Assembly: GCA_012513915.1 (NCBI GenBank)
Contig: JAAZBG010000153.1
Span: 1 to 64,000 of the forward strand
DNA: 64,000 bases
From: Fibrobacter sp.
GTDB lineage: Bacteria; Fibrobacterota; Chitinivibrionia; Chitinivibrionales; Chitinispirillaceae
Direction of reading: 5' to 3'
Shown here in pieces: positions 44,796 through 54,492 of the stretch (its first letter is position 1; every line of letters starts with the position of its first letter). The notes beneath the pieces are model-generated. The model did no database searches, was not told where the DNA came from, and saw only the letters and a list, made by a program, of their open reading frames with translations. The translations under genes were made by a program, and so were the position numbers.

Positions 44796-44822
44796 AATTT
44801 TGCCACGGCTTGTGGCAAAATT
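44796..44822 (+). terminator. 11-bp perfect hairpin after the dehydrogenase remnant
   Basis: aattttgccac (44796-44806) and gtggcaaaatt (44812-44822) with a 5-nt loop; A/T at the base and G/C at the top, as in a bidirectional terminator. Confidence 0.6.
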
Positions 44823-44916
44823 GAAGTCCTGTATTCTTAGGCAATACTAAACAAACAGGTTAATACGTCCACAAGACTTTATGTAAAAATTTCAGAGATT
44901 CACAGTAACCAGACTA

Positions 44917-44955
44917 ATCAATTAAGTGTTTTAAAAATTGAAACACTTAATTGAT
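44917..44955. repeat. 15-bp perfect inverted repeat upstream of the C25 protease
   Basis: atcaattaagtgttt (44917-44931) and aaacacttaattgat (44941-44955) flank a 9-nt loop, about 170 bp before the protease start. It could be an operator, an mRNA stem or a terminator that shields the protease from upstream transcription. Confidence 0.55.
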
Positions 44956-45125
44956 CAGGGCGACTATTCATTCCTGAAAAATCAATTATTTTTATTGAAG
45001 TTGCTGGTCCTGAAGACTATGAACAGGATTAAAATTTCATAGTGAAGTAAAAGTATTGTTGGCCAACTGATACATTTACATTGATAAATGAGTGTTATGA
45101 AAATCACCTGAAAAAGGATATTTTT

Positions 45126-48100
45126 ATGTTTAAGAGAAAAATAATAGGAGCTCTATCGGCTATTGTACTTATGAGTGCCGGTATTTCAGGAGCTGATAAA
45201 TTTTCGGTAAAGATGCCGTACAAAGAGGTTACTGTAGACAATGTCAATGGAAAGGCTGTGTTTGACGGAACCACACTTTACGGACAAGCCGGACAGCCAA
45301 ATCTTCCATTCTATTCTGTAACATTTCTTTTGCCTTCAGATGCTGATATAGACAGGGTTTCTGTTGTACTTGAGAATGAAAAGGAGGTCGAGCTTGTCGA
45401 TCAATACGATGTGGACGCAGTTCTTCCACCTGTATCAGGAACAAAAACGCTTTGGCCAAAAGACCGAAGAATAGTCAATGGTAAAGATACTGACGTATAT
45501 GAAAAAGATGCGTTTTTCCCTGCTTCGAATGCCGGGAAATTATCGTTCAGTAAAATGGGCAACCATAATCTCGTGACAGTTCCGTTTTACCCGGTACGCT
45601 ACAATCCGGTTACTAAAAAGCTTAAAATGATTACCGGGGGGGATCTTTCTGTACTGATAGCCTCAGGATCTTCTTCGAAGGCAAGAACAAACAGTATGAG
45701 TTTTGCAGATCACCGTCAGGATGCATTACTTAAAAAACTGGCTGTTAATTATGAACAAATAGCGGCTGGCTACAACCAGAACAGATCATCAAAAGCGTAT
45801 AGGTCAAATGCAGCCCTTGCAGAAGCATCAACAGGTGATGTTTATGTTATTCTCACAGTAAAGGATATTATCAATAAATCTAAAGAGCTGCAGAATTTCA
45901 TACGCTCAAAGGAAAATCGCGGTTTTAATGTAAAGGTTATTGATGAAGACAAATGGGGCGGAAATACTGGTGATGCCGCGGCTGAAAATATGCGCACCTG
46001 GCTTAAGGGAAATTATCTTAAAGAAAGTATTAATTATGTTCTGCTTATTGGTAATCCCAACCCTGATACAGGTACTGTTCCTATGAAAATGGCTTGTACA
46101 CAACTTGACACCACCGATACAATCTTTTGTCCAACAGATTGTTACTATTCTGAACTCAGTGGAAATTGGGATCTGGATGGAGACGGACTGTTTGGTGAAT
46201 ATAATGGTGACTATGGTCCCGGTGGAGTTGATAAGGTCAACGAATTGTCGTTGGCAAGAATCCCGTATTATGATAACATCGAAGACCTTGACAAAATACT
46301 TGCCAAGATAATTACCTATGAAAACAGTGATGGTACATCGAGTTCCTGGCGTTCAAAGATACTGCTGCCTATGGAACCTTCTGATTACAGCACTCCAGGG
46401 TGTGATCTTGGAGAAGCGATCGTAAATGATGTTACAGACCCTGCGGGGTGGAAAAAAACCCGGATATATGAAAAAAACTACGGTGTCAATCCGGAAATAG
46501 TACCCACATCCACTGCTACAGTACTTCACAGCTGGAAGACTGATCCGGCAGGGCTTGTTATATGGTGGACCCACGGGTGGTATGAGTCCGCATCTGATAT
46601 AATGACCAGCAGATATGCTCAATATCTTGATGACCAATATCCGGCATTTACATTCCAGGTAAGCTGTTTGAACGCCCATCCCGAGACTCCGGATAATCTT
46701 TGTTATTCCATTCTCAAAAATGGCGGAATTTCTACAATTGGCGCAACAAGGGAATCATGGTACATGCCGGGGCAGGCAAATTTTGAGGCTTCAAATTCAA
46801 GAATATCATATGAATTTGCCAGGTCTTTTGTTAAAGATGGATTTAATGTTGGATCGGCTTTGACATCTGCAAAGAGCAACGTAAATATCGAGTCTGGGTG
46901 GCAGTTGTCGAACTGGATGATGTTCTGTATTTATGGAGACCCGGCTTTAAGCGTTTATACATCCACGGAAAACACATTACTGCTTGGTAATATACCTGAT
47001 CAAAAAAAATATGCAGGCGAAAAATTTGAAGATGTTGATCTTAATAGTTATGTTTTCAGTTCTGCATATGCCTCAAACGAGATTAATTGGAGTGTCAACG
47101 GCTATAGAGAATTGAGAGCGTCTATAGTAAACGGTGTCCTGTCGGTGATCACTCCGAACACCTTCTGGTCCGGTTCGGAAACACTAACCATTGAAGCAAG
47201 AACACCCGATGGTAAAACGCAAACGCATACGTTTAAATATCGTATGGTTGGAAGCGACATGGTTTATCTAAGTGATTTAGAACCGAGTTTCGCAACCGCA
47301 GGATGGTCATCTGTCAAAAAAGATATGAGCGTAGGTGGCAATCCGATTCGTATTGCCTCAGAGGAGTATAAAAAAGGTTTAGGGACTCATGCAAACTCGG
47401 AAATAGTATACAATATTAATGGTCAGTACGATATTTTTTCGGTTACTATCGGGGCAGATGATGAGACAGACGGTTCGGTTATTTTTGAAGTTCTCGGTGA
47501 TAATCAGAGGTTATTTAAAAGCGGTACTACAATGCAGAAGGGCTTTGCTGAGAAATGTAATATTGTAGTCAGGGGAGTACACGAACTGAGGCTGCTTGTC
47601 ACTGATGCATATAATGGCATTAATAGTGATCATGCCGACTGGGCGGATGCAAGACTAATCAAAAATGCAGGTATTAAAACAGTAAATGCGACTATTCATG
47701 AATATAGTTTTAATGGTTGCTGGCAGGACGCCTGGTCTTCAACTATATCTTACAAAAAGGGGGATCAGTGTACCTTTGCAGGAAATTCCTGGAGAGCACA
47801 TGAAGATAATTTTAATAACATTCCGACTGACACACAATCTTCCTGGTATGACCTTGGGCCATGTCCATCTTCCCAGACTCAATATTTCGGTTCTTTATCC
47901 CAATATGGAATAATTGCAGTTGAGTCGGGAGATCAATTGACATTGTCCCCCAATCCAGACTATAAATTTGAATTGACACAGCTGCTGATAGATGGACAAT
48001 CGGGAACATGCAACGTCAATGGAACCATTGATCTTGGTACAATTACTGATAACCGTACACTTGAGGTAACATTTGACAGAGAACAGAAAGGTTATCTTAG

Positions 48101-49709
48101 ATTGTCAAAAAAAGGTCTCAAGTACAATTATGAAGATTGTGTACTCGGTCAGGATAATTACGTACTCTTTGGAAAACCGGCATATGTATATGCTCTTCCG
48201 GTTGAAGGTTACCGCTTTGTCCGCTGGGAAAAAACCTCTGGTAATGCCAGAATAGAGCATCCTGAGAGTGAATATACTTGTGTATTTATGGATGGCGGTG
48301 CTAATATTGAGGCTGTTTACGAAGTCGATGACAATCCAGTGTACGAACTCTCCGTTGAACCAACGATATTCAAAACGGGGGCATCAGTTACGGTTACAGC
48401 ACCATCTTCAGCCAACGGAAAAGAAGTAACATTTACGCTATATAGAGTTTCCAAAAATGCAACAGTAGCGGGTGATTTTGTGGAAGAATTTACAAAAACA
48501 CTGAGAGCCGGCACTCAGACATTTACTTGTCCTTCATGGGATTACCTTCCTGTCGCTGGATATTATAATGTTGAGATGACGCATTCAGGAACACTTCTGG
48601 CAAAGGAATATTTCGAGAAATTATCGAATGTTTTTGAACTGAATTTGACAGCGACCTCTGCTCAGGTGACGGATAAAGTAACCTTATCTTTTGATAATCC
48701 AAGCCCATATCTGGTTGGAAAGACTGCAGACTTCAAATTGAGCTGTGGTAATTCAAGCTTTAAAATTTCAAAACAGATAGTAGAAGGCGTAAACATTTTT
48801 ACAGAGACACTCAGTGACAGATATTATCCTTTTGGAAAGTATGAAGTGACCATGTATATCGAAAATACTCAGCGTGGTACAGCATTTTTCGAAAAAATTT
48901 CAAAACAGTACAACCTCAACGTATCTGTAAAAAACATTGACTTTGGTACAATCGATGCAGGTACGACAAAAAAGAATATGGTGACATTAACAAATGATGG
49001 AAACAGCCCGGCTCTGATTTCAGATATTTTCATGAAGGAACCTTTTAGCGTTGAACAGAAAACGCCGATAACTGTTCCTGCCGGAGAATCAATTACTCTT
49101 ACAGTTCTGTATAAACCGCTTTCTGCTGGTAATTATAACGCTACCATGACGATAGTGAATGCACCTGATGCTCAGGTACAGACTCTTACGATTGGCCTTT
49201 CAGGGAGTGCTGAGAACGAGGTGATCGCAACCGGGTCATCATTTGAAATTATCATGATTCCCGATAGTGATCCAACCGGCAATTCAATTCAACCTCAATT
49301 TAAAATTAAAAATACCGGAAAGGATGATGTCGATCTGTCAAACGTTATTGTTGAATATTATACATGTGATCCTTTGGTTTCAGAAAAATCACTTAACGGA
49401 TTGATCTATTACTGCAGTGTTCCAAACGCTGAAACAGGTATACAATTCACCCGATTAAATCAGACCTTCGGAAATAATGATCTAAAGGCTGATACAAGAA
49501 TTGAATTCTATTTTAAGGGTGGATCGTTGGGTTCCGGCAAAAGTTTCGAATTAAAGGCAGGAATTAACGAGATCAACTGGGGACACAATTTCATGGAAAA
49601 CGATGACTGGTCCCATCAGGTGCAGACAGGAAACGTAGCACCAAATGTAGTGATTCGTGATAGGATATCAAATAAGATACTGTATGGTACGTTACCAGAT
49701 GGACTATGA
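45126..49709 (+). CDS. Gingipain-family (C25) protease with multiple carbohydrate-binding modules
   Basis: 1527 residues from ATG 45126 (AAAAGGA upstream; the ORF-track start is 15 codons early). Order: signal peptide; C25 propeptide (~25-190); C25 catalytic domain (~235-630), with catalytic His in WWTHGW (~480) and Cys in VSCLNAH (~512); NPCBM-like module (~710-846; GLGTHANSEIVY, VTIGADDETDG); CBM5/12-like chitin-binding module (~858-915; WSSTISYKKGDQCTFAGNSW); two beta-repeat segments (~920-1070); two Ig-like segments (~1070-1260); an ASH/DUF1573-like segment (~1262-1365; IDFGTIDAGTTKKNMVTLTN); and a CBM3-like module (~1370-1505; NSIQPQFKIKNTGKDDVDLS). No typical type IX sorting tail is seen at the end. 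It probably cuts proteins embedded in chitin- or cellulose-rich material. A bidirectional hairpin follows. Confidence 0.88.
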   Translation: MFKRKIIGALSAIVLMSAGISGADKFSVKMPYKEVTVDNVNGKAVFDGTTLYGQAGQPNLPFYSVTFLLPSDADIDRVSVVLENEKEVELVDQYDVDAVLPPVSGTKTLWPKDRRIVNGKDTDVYEKDAFFPASNAGKLSFSKMGNHNLVTVPFYPVRYNPVTKKLKMITGGDLSVLIASGSSSKARTNSMSFADHRQDALLKKLAVNYEQIAAGYNQNRSSKAYRSNAALAEASTGDVYVILTVKDIINKSKELQNFIRSKENRGFNVKVIDEDKWGGNTGDAAAENMRTWLKGNYLKESINYVLLIGNPNPDTGTVPMKMACTQLDTTDTIFCPTDCYYSELSGNWDLDGDGLFGEYNGDYGPGGVDKVNELSLARIPYYDNIEDLDKILAKIITYENSDGTSSSWRSKILLPMEPSDYSTPGCDLGEAIVNDVTDPAGWKKTRIYEKNYGVNPEIVPTSTATVLHSWKTDPAGLVIWWTHGWYESASDIMTSRYAQYLDDQYPAFTFQVSCLNAHPETPDNLCYSILKNGGISTIGATRESWYMPGQANFEASNSRISYEFARSFVKDGFNVGSALTSAKSNVNIESGWQLSNWMMFCIYGDPALSVYTSTENTLLLGNIPDQKKYAGEKFEDVDLNSYVFSSAYASNEINWSVNGYRELRASIVNGVLSVITPNTFWSGSETLTIEARTPDGKTQTHTFKYRMVGSDMVYLSDLEPSFATAGWSSVKKDMSVGGNPIRIASEEYKKGLGTHANSEIVYNINGQYDIFSVTIGADDETDGSVIFEVLGDNQRLFKSGTTMQKGFAEKCNIVVRGVHELRLLVTDAYNGINSDHADWADARLIKNAGIKTVNATIHEYSFNGCWQDAWSSTISYKKGDQCTFAGNSWRAHEDNFNNIPTDTQSSWYDLGPCPSSQTQYFGSLSQYGIIAVESGDQLTLSPNPDYKFELTQLLIDGQSGTCNVNGTIDLGTITDNRTLEVTFDREQKGYLRLSKKGLKYNYEDCVLGQDNYVLFGKPAYVYALPVEGYRFVRWEKTSGNARIEHPESEYTCVFMDGGANIEAVYEVDDNPVYELSVEPTIFKTGASVTVTAPSSANGKEVTFTLYRVSKNATVAGDFVEEFTKTLRAGTQTFTCPSWDYLPVAGYYNVEMTHSGTLLAKEYFEKLSNVFELNLTATSAQVTDKVTLSFDNPSPYLVGKTADFKLSCGNSSFKISKQIVEGVNIFTETLSDRYYPFGKYEVTMYIENTQRGTAFFEKISKQYNLNVSVKNIDFGTIDAGTTKKNMVTLTNDGNSPALISDIFMKEPFSVEQKTPITVPAGESITLTVLYKPLSAGNYNATMTIVNAPDAQVQTLTIGLSGSAENEVIATGSSFEIIMIPDSDPTGNSIQPQFKIKNTGKDDVDLSNVIVEYYTCDPLVSEKSLNGLIYYCSVPNAETGIQFTRLNQTFGNNDLKADTRIEFYFKGGSLGSGKSFELKAGINEINWGHNFMENDDWSHQVQTGNVAPNVVIRDRISNKILYGTLPDGL

Positions 49710-49748
49710 TCCTGAAACGATTTAACAAAATCGGATAGTGCTGGTGGC

Positions 49749-49775
49749 AGACCCGGGGGTTCTCTTCCCGGGTCT
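49749..49775. terminator. Bidirectional terminator between convergent genes
   Basis: agacccggg (49749-49757) and cccgggtct (49767-49775) form a perfect 9-bp G/C-rich stem with a 9-nt loop; catttt follows on the plus strand. It ends the protease transcript and probably the HDOD transcript. Confidence 0.8.
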
Positions 49776-49788
49776 CATTTTCTATGCA

Positions 49789-50691
49789 TCAACCCCTGGT
49801 TCCATCATTCTCGTGAAGAAAAGACATGAACGTTTCTGACTTGTCAAATTCAATGAGGAATTCATCCTGAAGCCGCACTATATCAGGTTCATCAATTGGA
49901 ATATTTTCTTTACTAAAGATATCCCATAACTGTTGATCCAATACCGGCGGTGCAATTCGTCCGCTGTGACCAAGTCCTGACAGATGACAAATATAGTCCG
50001 CAAGGGTGATCGTTGCGACAAACACCGGATCAATCCGGGATTCCCAGGGGGCATGATGATATCCAAGCGTATCGGCAATTAATTTAGGTAGATTCCACTT
50101 GTCTGCAAGCCATGATCCTATTTGCGAGTGACGTGTTCCGATCACACTGTCCTCTGCATCCTCAAGCAGCTCACCTGCTGATGATCGTTTCATTATCTCA
50201 ATAAATTCCTTATTGAAATACTGATTAAGGATTACTTTACCAATATCATGAAGCAACCCGGCAACAAACGCCTCCCCTGCATATCGTGACCGATAGGTAC
50301 GTGCAATCATCCGTGATGCAATGCCACAGGCTATTGAATGCTCCCAGAAGCGTGAGATGTCAAACGATGATGTTACATCCTGATTCTTGAATGCATCAAA
50401 GACACTTAGCGATAAGCCCATATCCTTCACCGTATTAAAACCAAGCACAACAATCGCCATATTGACCGTTGAGATCTCTCTCGGAAAACCGTAATATGCA
50501 GAATTTGCCAGCTTTAATAACCGTGCAGTCAATGTCTGATCAGTCGATATAAGACGTGAAAGTGACGCTGCGGATGTTCTTGGATTGTCAACAAGCTCAA
50601 TCATTTTTGAAACCACCGTCGGCAGTGTCGGAAGCCCGATAATGCTCTCAGTAATTCGCTTAATGCGCAGTGTATCCGGATTCATTACCAT
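49789..50691 (-). CDS. HDOD-domain signalling protein
   Basis: 300 residues, almost entirely an HDOD domain: LPTLPTVVSKMIELVDNP, then LISTDQTLTARLLKLANSAYYG and GLLHDIGKVILNQYF. The last keeps an HD pair, although HDOD proteins are generally not active phosphohydrolases. They usually act as signalling adaptors in chemotaxis and flagellar control. Its place at the end of the flagellar run supports that. Two ATGs (50691 and 50685) are possible and no strong ribosome site separates them. Confidence 0.9.
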   Translation of the reverse strand: MVMNPDTLRIKRITESIIGLPTLPTVVSKMIELVDNPRTSAASLSRLISTDQTLTARLLKLANSAYYGFPREISTVNMAIVVLGFNTVKDMGLSLSVFDAFKNQDVTSSFDISRFWEHSIACGIASRMIARTYRSRYAGEAFVAGLLHDIGKVILNQYFNKEFIEIMKRSSAGELLEDAEDSVIGTRHSQIGSWLADKWNLPKLIADTLGYHHAPWESRIDPVFVATITLADYICHLSGLGHSGRIAPPVLDQQLWDIFSKENIPIDEPDIVRLQDEFLIEFDKSETFMSFLHENDGTRG

Positions 50692-50739
50692 TATGTTAAA
50701 CCTGTATAGTATCTATTATCTTATCGTATCAAAAACAGT

Positions 50740-51051
50740 TTATGCTTCGACATCAACAATCAGCCCGCCACTTCCCCCCGAATTGTTGTGTTTTCGCTTA
50801 TCCTGATCCTCCCGGCGTTCTCTTTTCTGCTTTTTTTTACGCTCTTCCTCAATCTTTTTCTGATTCGGATCAATTAGCTGGCCCTTGCCCTGCTCAACCT
50901 CAACCGGCATATTCAAACGCTGTGCGATCTCGTTATTGGCGATTTTTGCATTCTGATCCTGATTGACAATAGGATTTTTGTGAATATCATTCTGATGTCT
51001 GTCGAATTGCGGCAGATTATTTACAGAGATGTTTACATTAACACTGCTCAT
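50740..51051 (-). CDS. Small charged protein in the flagellar cluster
   Basis: 103 residues, no membrane helix. An Asn/Gln-rich N-terminal part is followed by a long charged helix (KKIEEERKKKQKRERREDQDKRK) and a Gly-rich end GGSGGLIVDVEA. Small proteins with a charged helix and a short hydrophobic C-terminal strand occur at this position in flagellar operons of several phyla, but no function is established. The ribosome site AGGGGTGA is good. It lies 17 bp after fliA and 48 bp before the HDOD gene. Confidence 0.7.
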   Translation of the reverse strand: MSSVNVNISVNNLPQFDRHQNDIHKNPIVNQDQNAKIANNEIAQRLNMPVEVEQGKGQLIDPNQKKIEEERKKKQKRERREDQDKRKHNNSGGSGGLIVDVEA

Positions 51052-51068
51052 CAGTTCACCCCTGAAAA

Positions 51069-51833
51069 TCAGGCATTAATTCTTTGCAACAGCTTCGCGC
51101 GTAATTTCAGGATTGCTTTGGAATGTATCTGACTCACCCGCGATTCTGTTATATCAAGCACAACACCGATTTCCTTTAATGTCAATTCTTCGTAATGATA
51201 GAGCGCAACCACCAGTTTTTCCTTCTCAGGAAGATTCATGATAGCGTCTTTCAGAATTTCCTTTACTTCTGCAAAGCCGAGTTCCTTCAAAGGATTATCA
51301 CTTCCAGGATCTTCAATTGTGTCAATGATCCGCAATTCCTTCGAATCGCTACCCCTGTCCGGCATCGCTTCCTCAAGTGAGATGATTGTTGTCGGTGTAA
51401 CCTCTGCAAGCATCTCTTCATACTCCTGAATGGTGATATTCATCGACTCACACACTTCATCATCGTATGGTGCACGTCCCAGCTCATTTTCAAGTTTCGC
51501 AAATACCTTCTGAAGTTCCCTGGACTTCTGCCTGACAGAACGCGGCACCCAGTCAAGCGCCCTCAGTTCATCAAGTATAGCACCGCGGATTTTATGACCT
51601 GCATAGGTTTCAAATTTAAAACCCCGTTCAGGTTCAAACGTTTCAACCGCTTTAATTAACCCAAGAACACCGGCGCTGGTTAAATCATTTCTGTCTACCG
51701 ATTTTGGCAGATTGATCGCGAGACGGTTGGTAATATACTTTACAAGATGCGCATACTCAACAAGTAGTTTGTCTTTTGCGATCTTTGAATCCGTCTCTTT
51801 GTACTCACGCCACAGATTATCTAATCCAGACAT
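51069..51833 (-). CDS. fliA: Flagellar sigma factor (sigma-28, FliA/WhiG family)
   Basis: 254 residues. Region 2 has AHLVKYITNRL and DLTSAGVLGLIKAVETFEPERGFKFETYA. The RGAILDELRALDWVPRSVR linker is diagnostic of the FliA/WhiG group. Region 4 ends LTLKEIGVVLDITESRVSQIHSKAILKLR. It directs transcription of late flagellar and chemotaxis genes. GGGAG precedes ATG 51833. No FlgM anti-sigma gene is in the window. Confidence 0.95.
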   Translation of the reverse strand: MSGLDNLWREYKETDSKIAKDKLLVEYAHLVKYITNRLAINLPKSVDRNDLTSAGVLGLIKAVETFEPERGFKFETYAGHKIRGAILDELRALDWVPRSVRQKSRELQKVFAKLENELGRAPYDDEVCESMNITIQEYEEMLAEVTPTTIISLEEAMPDRGSDSKELRIIDTIEDPGSDNPLKELGFAEVKEILKDAIMNLPEKEKLVVALYHYEELTLKEIGVVLDITESRVSQIHSKAILKLRAKLLQRINA

Positions 51834-51922
51834 TACCGGTCACTCCCGAAGTTAAAAAAGAAATGTGCCGAATTCATACATTGTATTCTTTGTTGTAACA
51901 TTTTTAGCAAACGACAAAGCGC

Positions 51923-52285
51923 TCATTCATCGTTACCTTTACGTTTGAGAACCCTTTGATAGGTCACCTTTTCTTCCACAAACGGTACCGCTTTACCGCC
52001 AGGAATATGCTTTTCCTTTTCGGTATATATCCGCTGCACTAAACCGCCTTCCAGGAGATTACTGGTATCTTTTTCATCAATATCTGTCAGTACCGCTTTA
52101 AAAATGATATCACCAAGAATAAATCCCGTGAACCAGAACAGCGCACCTCCCAACAGCGCTTTCAGCAGTGCTGGCACAAGATGCTCCGGCCGCATAGGAT
52201 CAAGTCCGAGCATGCTCAGGAGCAATATTATAAAAAACACTGAAATCCCAAGCAGCATCGCACCTTTTTTAATCCAGTAGTTCAT
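51923..52285 (-). CDS. Small membrane protein between flhG and fliA
   Basis: 120 residues: two membrane helices (about 8-28 and 38-62) and a hydrophilic C-terminal half with GGKAVPFVEEKVTYQRVL. The family is not recognised. It starts 4 bp after flhG and lies 89 bp before fliA, so it is expected to be co-transcribed with the flagellar genes; the role is unknown. Confidence 0.7.
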   Translation of the reverse strand: MNYWIKKGAMLLGISVFFIILLLSMLGLDPMRPEHLVPALLKALLGGALFWFTGFILGDIIFKAVLTDIDEKDTSNLLEGGLVQRIYTEKEKHIPGGKAVPFVEEKVTYQRVLKRKGNDE

Positions 52286-52289
52286 ATGC

Positions 52290-53177
52290 CTACTCTATTA
52301 GTCCCTTCGGCTCTTTATTCCAGAAACGTGCGAAAAACCCCCGTTTTTCAATCACCTGAACGCCGCTGATCTTTCGGGCTATATCAAGCACCTTTTTATT
52401 AAACGACTCGTGCCCTTTATCCAGTACCATGAGTTTTTGTTTTTTAACACATTGCGAAACATCACGATCCAGCGGCAATGTCCCGAAAAGCTCAAGCGGT
52501 CTTTTTAAGAATTTTACCACCAAAGCATTGAGTCTGTCAAATGTTTCATTTCCCTCACGTTCCGATGCACACATGTTAACCACCACAGCAATTTTGGGAC
52601 ACCCTTTATCATACAGCACTTTCACCATCGCGTACGCATCTGCAAGCGAGGTCGGTTCCGGTGTCATTACAATCAGTGACAAATCGGTTCTGGAAGCAAA
52701 TTGTATTACATTGTTTCCAATCCCCGCACCTGTATCAATAATAATAAAATCATAGTTTGATTCGAGTTTCATAAACTCATTCTGAAGCATCCCAAGCCGG
52801 CCCAAATCGATATTTGCAAGTTTCTCAAATCCGGATGCTCCGGGGATAATATCAATGCCTCCCGGTCCACGATAGAGTATTTTATCAAGCGAACATTGTC
52901 CATCAATGTAGTGGGATATATTTTTATCGGGAACCATTCCAAGCATTATATGCACATTCGCAAGTCCCAGATCGGCATCAAGCAGCAATACTTTTTTCCT
53001 GAATGCCGCCACAAATACCGCAGTGAAAAGTGCAACATTCGTTTTGCCTACCCCACCTTTACCACTGGTTACTGCAATACTTTTGCAACTTCCTGATAGT
53101 TTATCAGGTTGATGATACACAGATTCCACACCCCGTTCCATAGCCAACTCACGCAGTTTCTGAGCCTGATCTCTCAC
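52290..53177 (-). CDS. flhG: Flagellar number regulator FlhG (MinD-like ATPase)
   Basis: 295 residues. The deviant Walker A is SGKGGVGKTN (~38), followed by LLLDADLGLANVHIMLG and DFIIIDTGAGIG. It is the MinD-like partner that stimulates FlhF GTPase activity and limits flagellar number. An N-terminal QAQKLRELA helix resembles the FlhF-activating region. The C-terminus lacks a clear membrane-targeting helix as in MinD. It overlaps flhF by 4 bp. Confidence 0.93.
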   Translation of the reverse strand: MRDQAQKLRELAMERGVESVYHQPDKLSGSCKSIAVTSGKGGVGKTNVALFTAVFVAAFRKKVLLLDADLGLANVHIMLGMVPDKNISHYIDGQCSLDKILYRGPGGIDIIPGASGFEKLANIDLGRLGMLQNEFMKLESNYDFIIIDTGAGIGNNVIQFASRTDLSLIVMTPEPTSLADAYAMVKVLYDKGCPKIAVVVNMCASEREGNETFDRLNALVVKFLKRPLELFGTLPLDRDVSQCVKKQKLMVLDKGHESFNKKVLDIARKISGVQVIEKRGFFARFWNKEPKGLIE

Positions 53178-54439
53178 ACTCGTACCCCTTCCCAGAGATG
53201 CTGTACAAACCGTGTAGTCTGAGCAAGCTCAATGTCATCAGGGACACTCTGACCAAAAGTAAAATATGAAACCGGAATCCTGCACTCATTAACTATGTTC
53301 AGAATATTACCGGTTCTGACAGTTTCGTCAAGTTTTGTAAAAAGCAGCCTGTTAACATTTACACACTTATAGCGGTTGATGATATCAAGAAGATCACTAT
53401 CCTTGGTTGTAGCACTCATTACAAGATGGGTCTCATCGGGATGAAGTGCATTGACAAAAGCAACGAGTTCGTCCATATGCTCCTTATTTCGCTGACTTCT
53501 TCCCGCTGTGTCAACAAATACGATATCATCCTGGGCACATGCTGTAAGCGCACTTTGAATTTCGTCCGGAGAAAACACTACCTGTAAATTGATTTTAACA
53601 ATTTCTGCAAACATTTTTATCTGTTCAATTGCTGCAATCCGATAGGTATCCGCAGTGATTATGGAAACACGTTTCTGCTTGTTGACACAACAGTGCGCTG
53701 CCAGTTTCGCAAGCGTCGTTGTTTTTCCGGCTCCTGTAGGTCCGACAAATGCGACAATTAGTGGTGCCTTTTTTTTAAGTTTAAGCGGCCCGGCAACAGG
53801 AAAAAAGTCTGACAACGCATGAACAAACTTTTTCTCAGCCTGCGTATCAGCCAGTAAAATGTCAGTACCGCTGATCTCTTTTATAAGTTTATATGCTACC
53901 TTCTGCTTTACTTCTGACTCAAGCAGTTTCCGGTACAGGATCGACCATTCACCGGTAAAACCATTAACATTTGCAACAGGTGCAGCTGCAGTTGCTTTCT
54001 CCTTTTTAAGAATTTCAGCAACGATATCTTTGAGTTCGCGCACATTCTGCTTTAATTCGTCAATCTGCTGATCCTTTGCTGCTGCATCCTGTACGGGTAC
54101 CGTGTTAAAACGAGGCTGCCTGATCGGTTGCATCTCCTGCGGCTTCCACGGCCGGACGGACGGAGCATTTGCTTTTGTTGTATCAACAATTGCAGATGTT
54201 CTGTGTCTGTTATACAGACCAGGATTACTGAGTGTAATCGGCTGAAATGATTGTTTTGGCGTTTTCACGGCATCCTCATCAACCGCAGCAGTCACTTCAA
54301 TCTCTTCCTGCCCTGCAATGCCGAACACTTTTTTAGGTAATTTGCGTGTTTTGAGGATAATAGCATCCTCACCAAGTTCATCCTTGATCTGCAGCAGCGC
54401 TTCACGCATACTGTTTGCTATATACTTTTTAATTCTCAT
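53174..54439 (-). CDS. flhF: Flagellar GTPase FlhF
   Basis: 421 residues. An N-terminal basic segment (MRIKKYIANSMREALLQIKDELGEDAIILKTRK) is typical of FlhF. A variable linker (~70-150) precedes the SRP-type NG domain: G1 GPTGAGKTTTLAKLA (~230), ITADTYRIAAIEQ, DIVFVDTAGRSQRN and LFTKLDETVRTG. It places the flagellum at the pole together with FlhG. The polar position is an inference from this pair. Confidence 0.95.
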   Translation of the reverse strand: MRIKKYIANSMREALLQIKDELGEDAIILKTRKLPKKVFGIAGQEEIEVTAAVDEDAVKTPKQSFQPITLSNPGLYNRHRTSAIVDTTKANAPSVRPWKPQEMQPIRQPRFNTVPVQDAAAKDQQIDELKQNVRELKDIVAEILKKEKATAAAPVANVNGFTGEWSILYRKLLESEVKQKVAYKLIKEISGTDILLADTQAEKKFVHALSDFFPVAGPLKLKKKAPLIVAFVGPTGAGKTTTLAKLAAHCCVNKQKRVSIITADTYRIAAIEQIKMFAEIVKINLQVVFSPDEIQSALTACAQDDIVFVDTAGRSQRNKEHMDELVAFVNALHPDETHLVMSATTKDSDLLDIINRYKCVNVNRLLFTKLDETVRTGNILNIVNECRIPVSYFTFGQSVPDDIELAQTTRFVQHLWEGVRV

Positions 54440-54492
54440 CGCTTAATCCGCCTATCGTATACTGTTGCTGTTATCATCATTCAAAAACAGCA

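Larger units (their letters stand above)
44704..45125. other. Non-coding stretch before the C25 protease
   Basis: About 420 bp holding two clear hairpins (listed separately) and presumably the promoter of the protease gene. The first bases may include the decayed end of the dehydrogenase transcript. No gene is supported. Confidence 0.5.
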
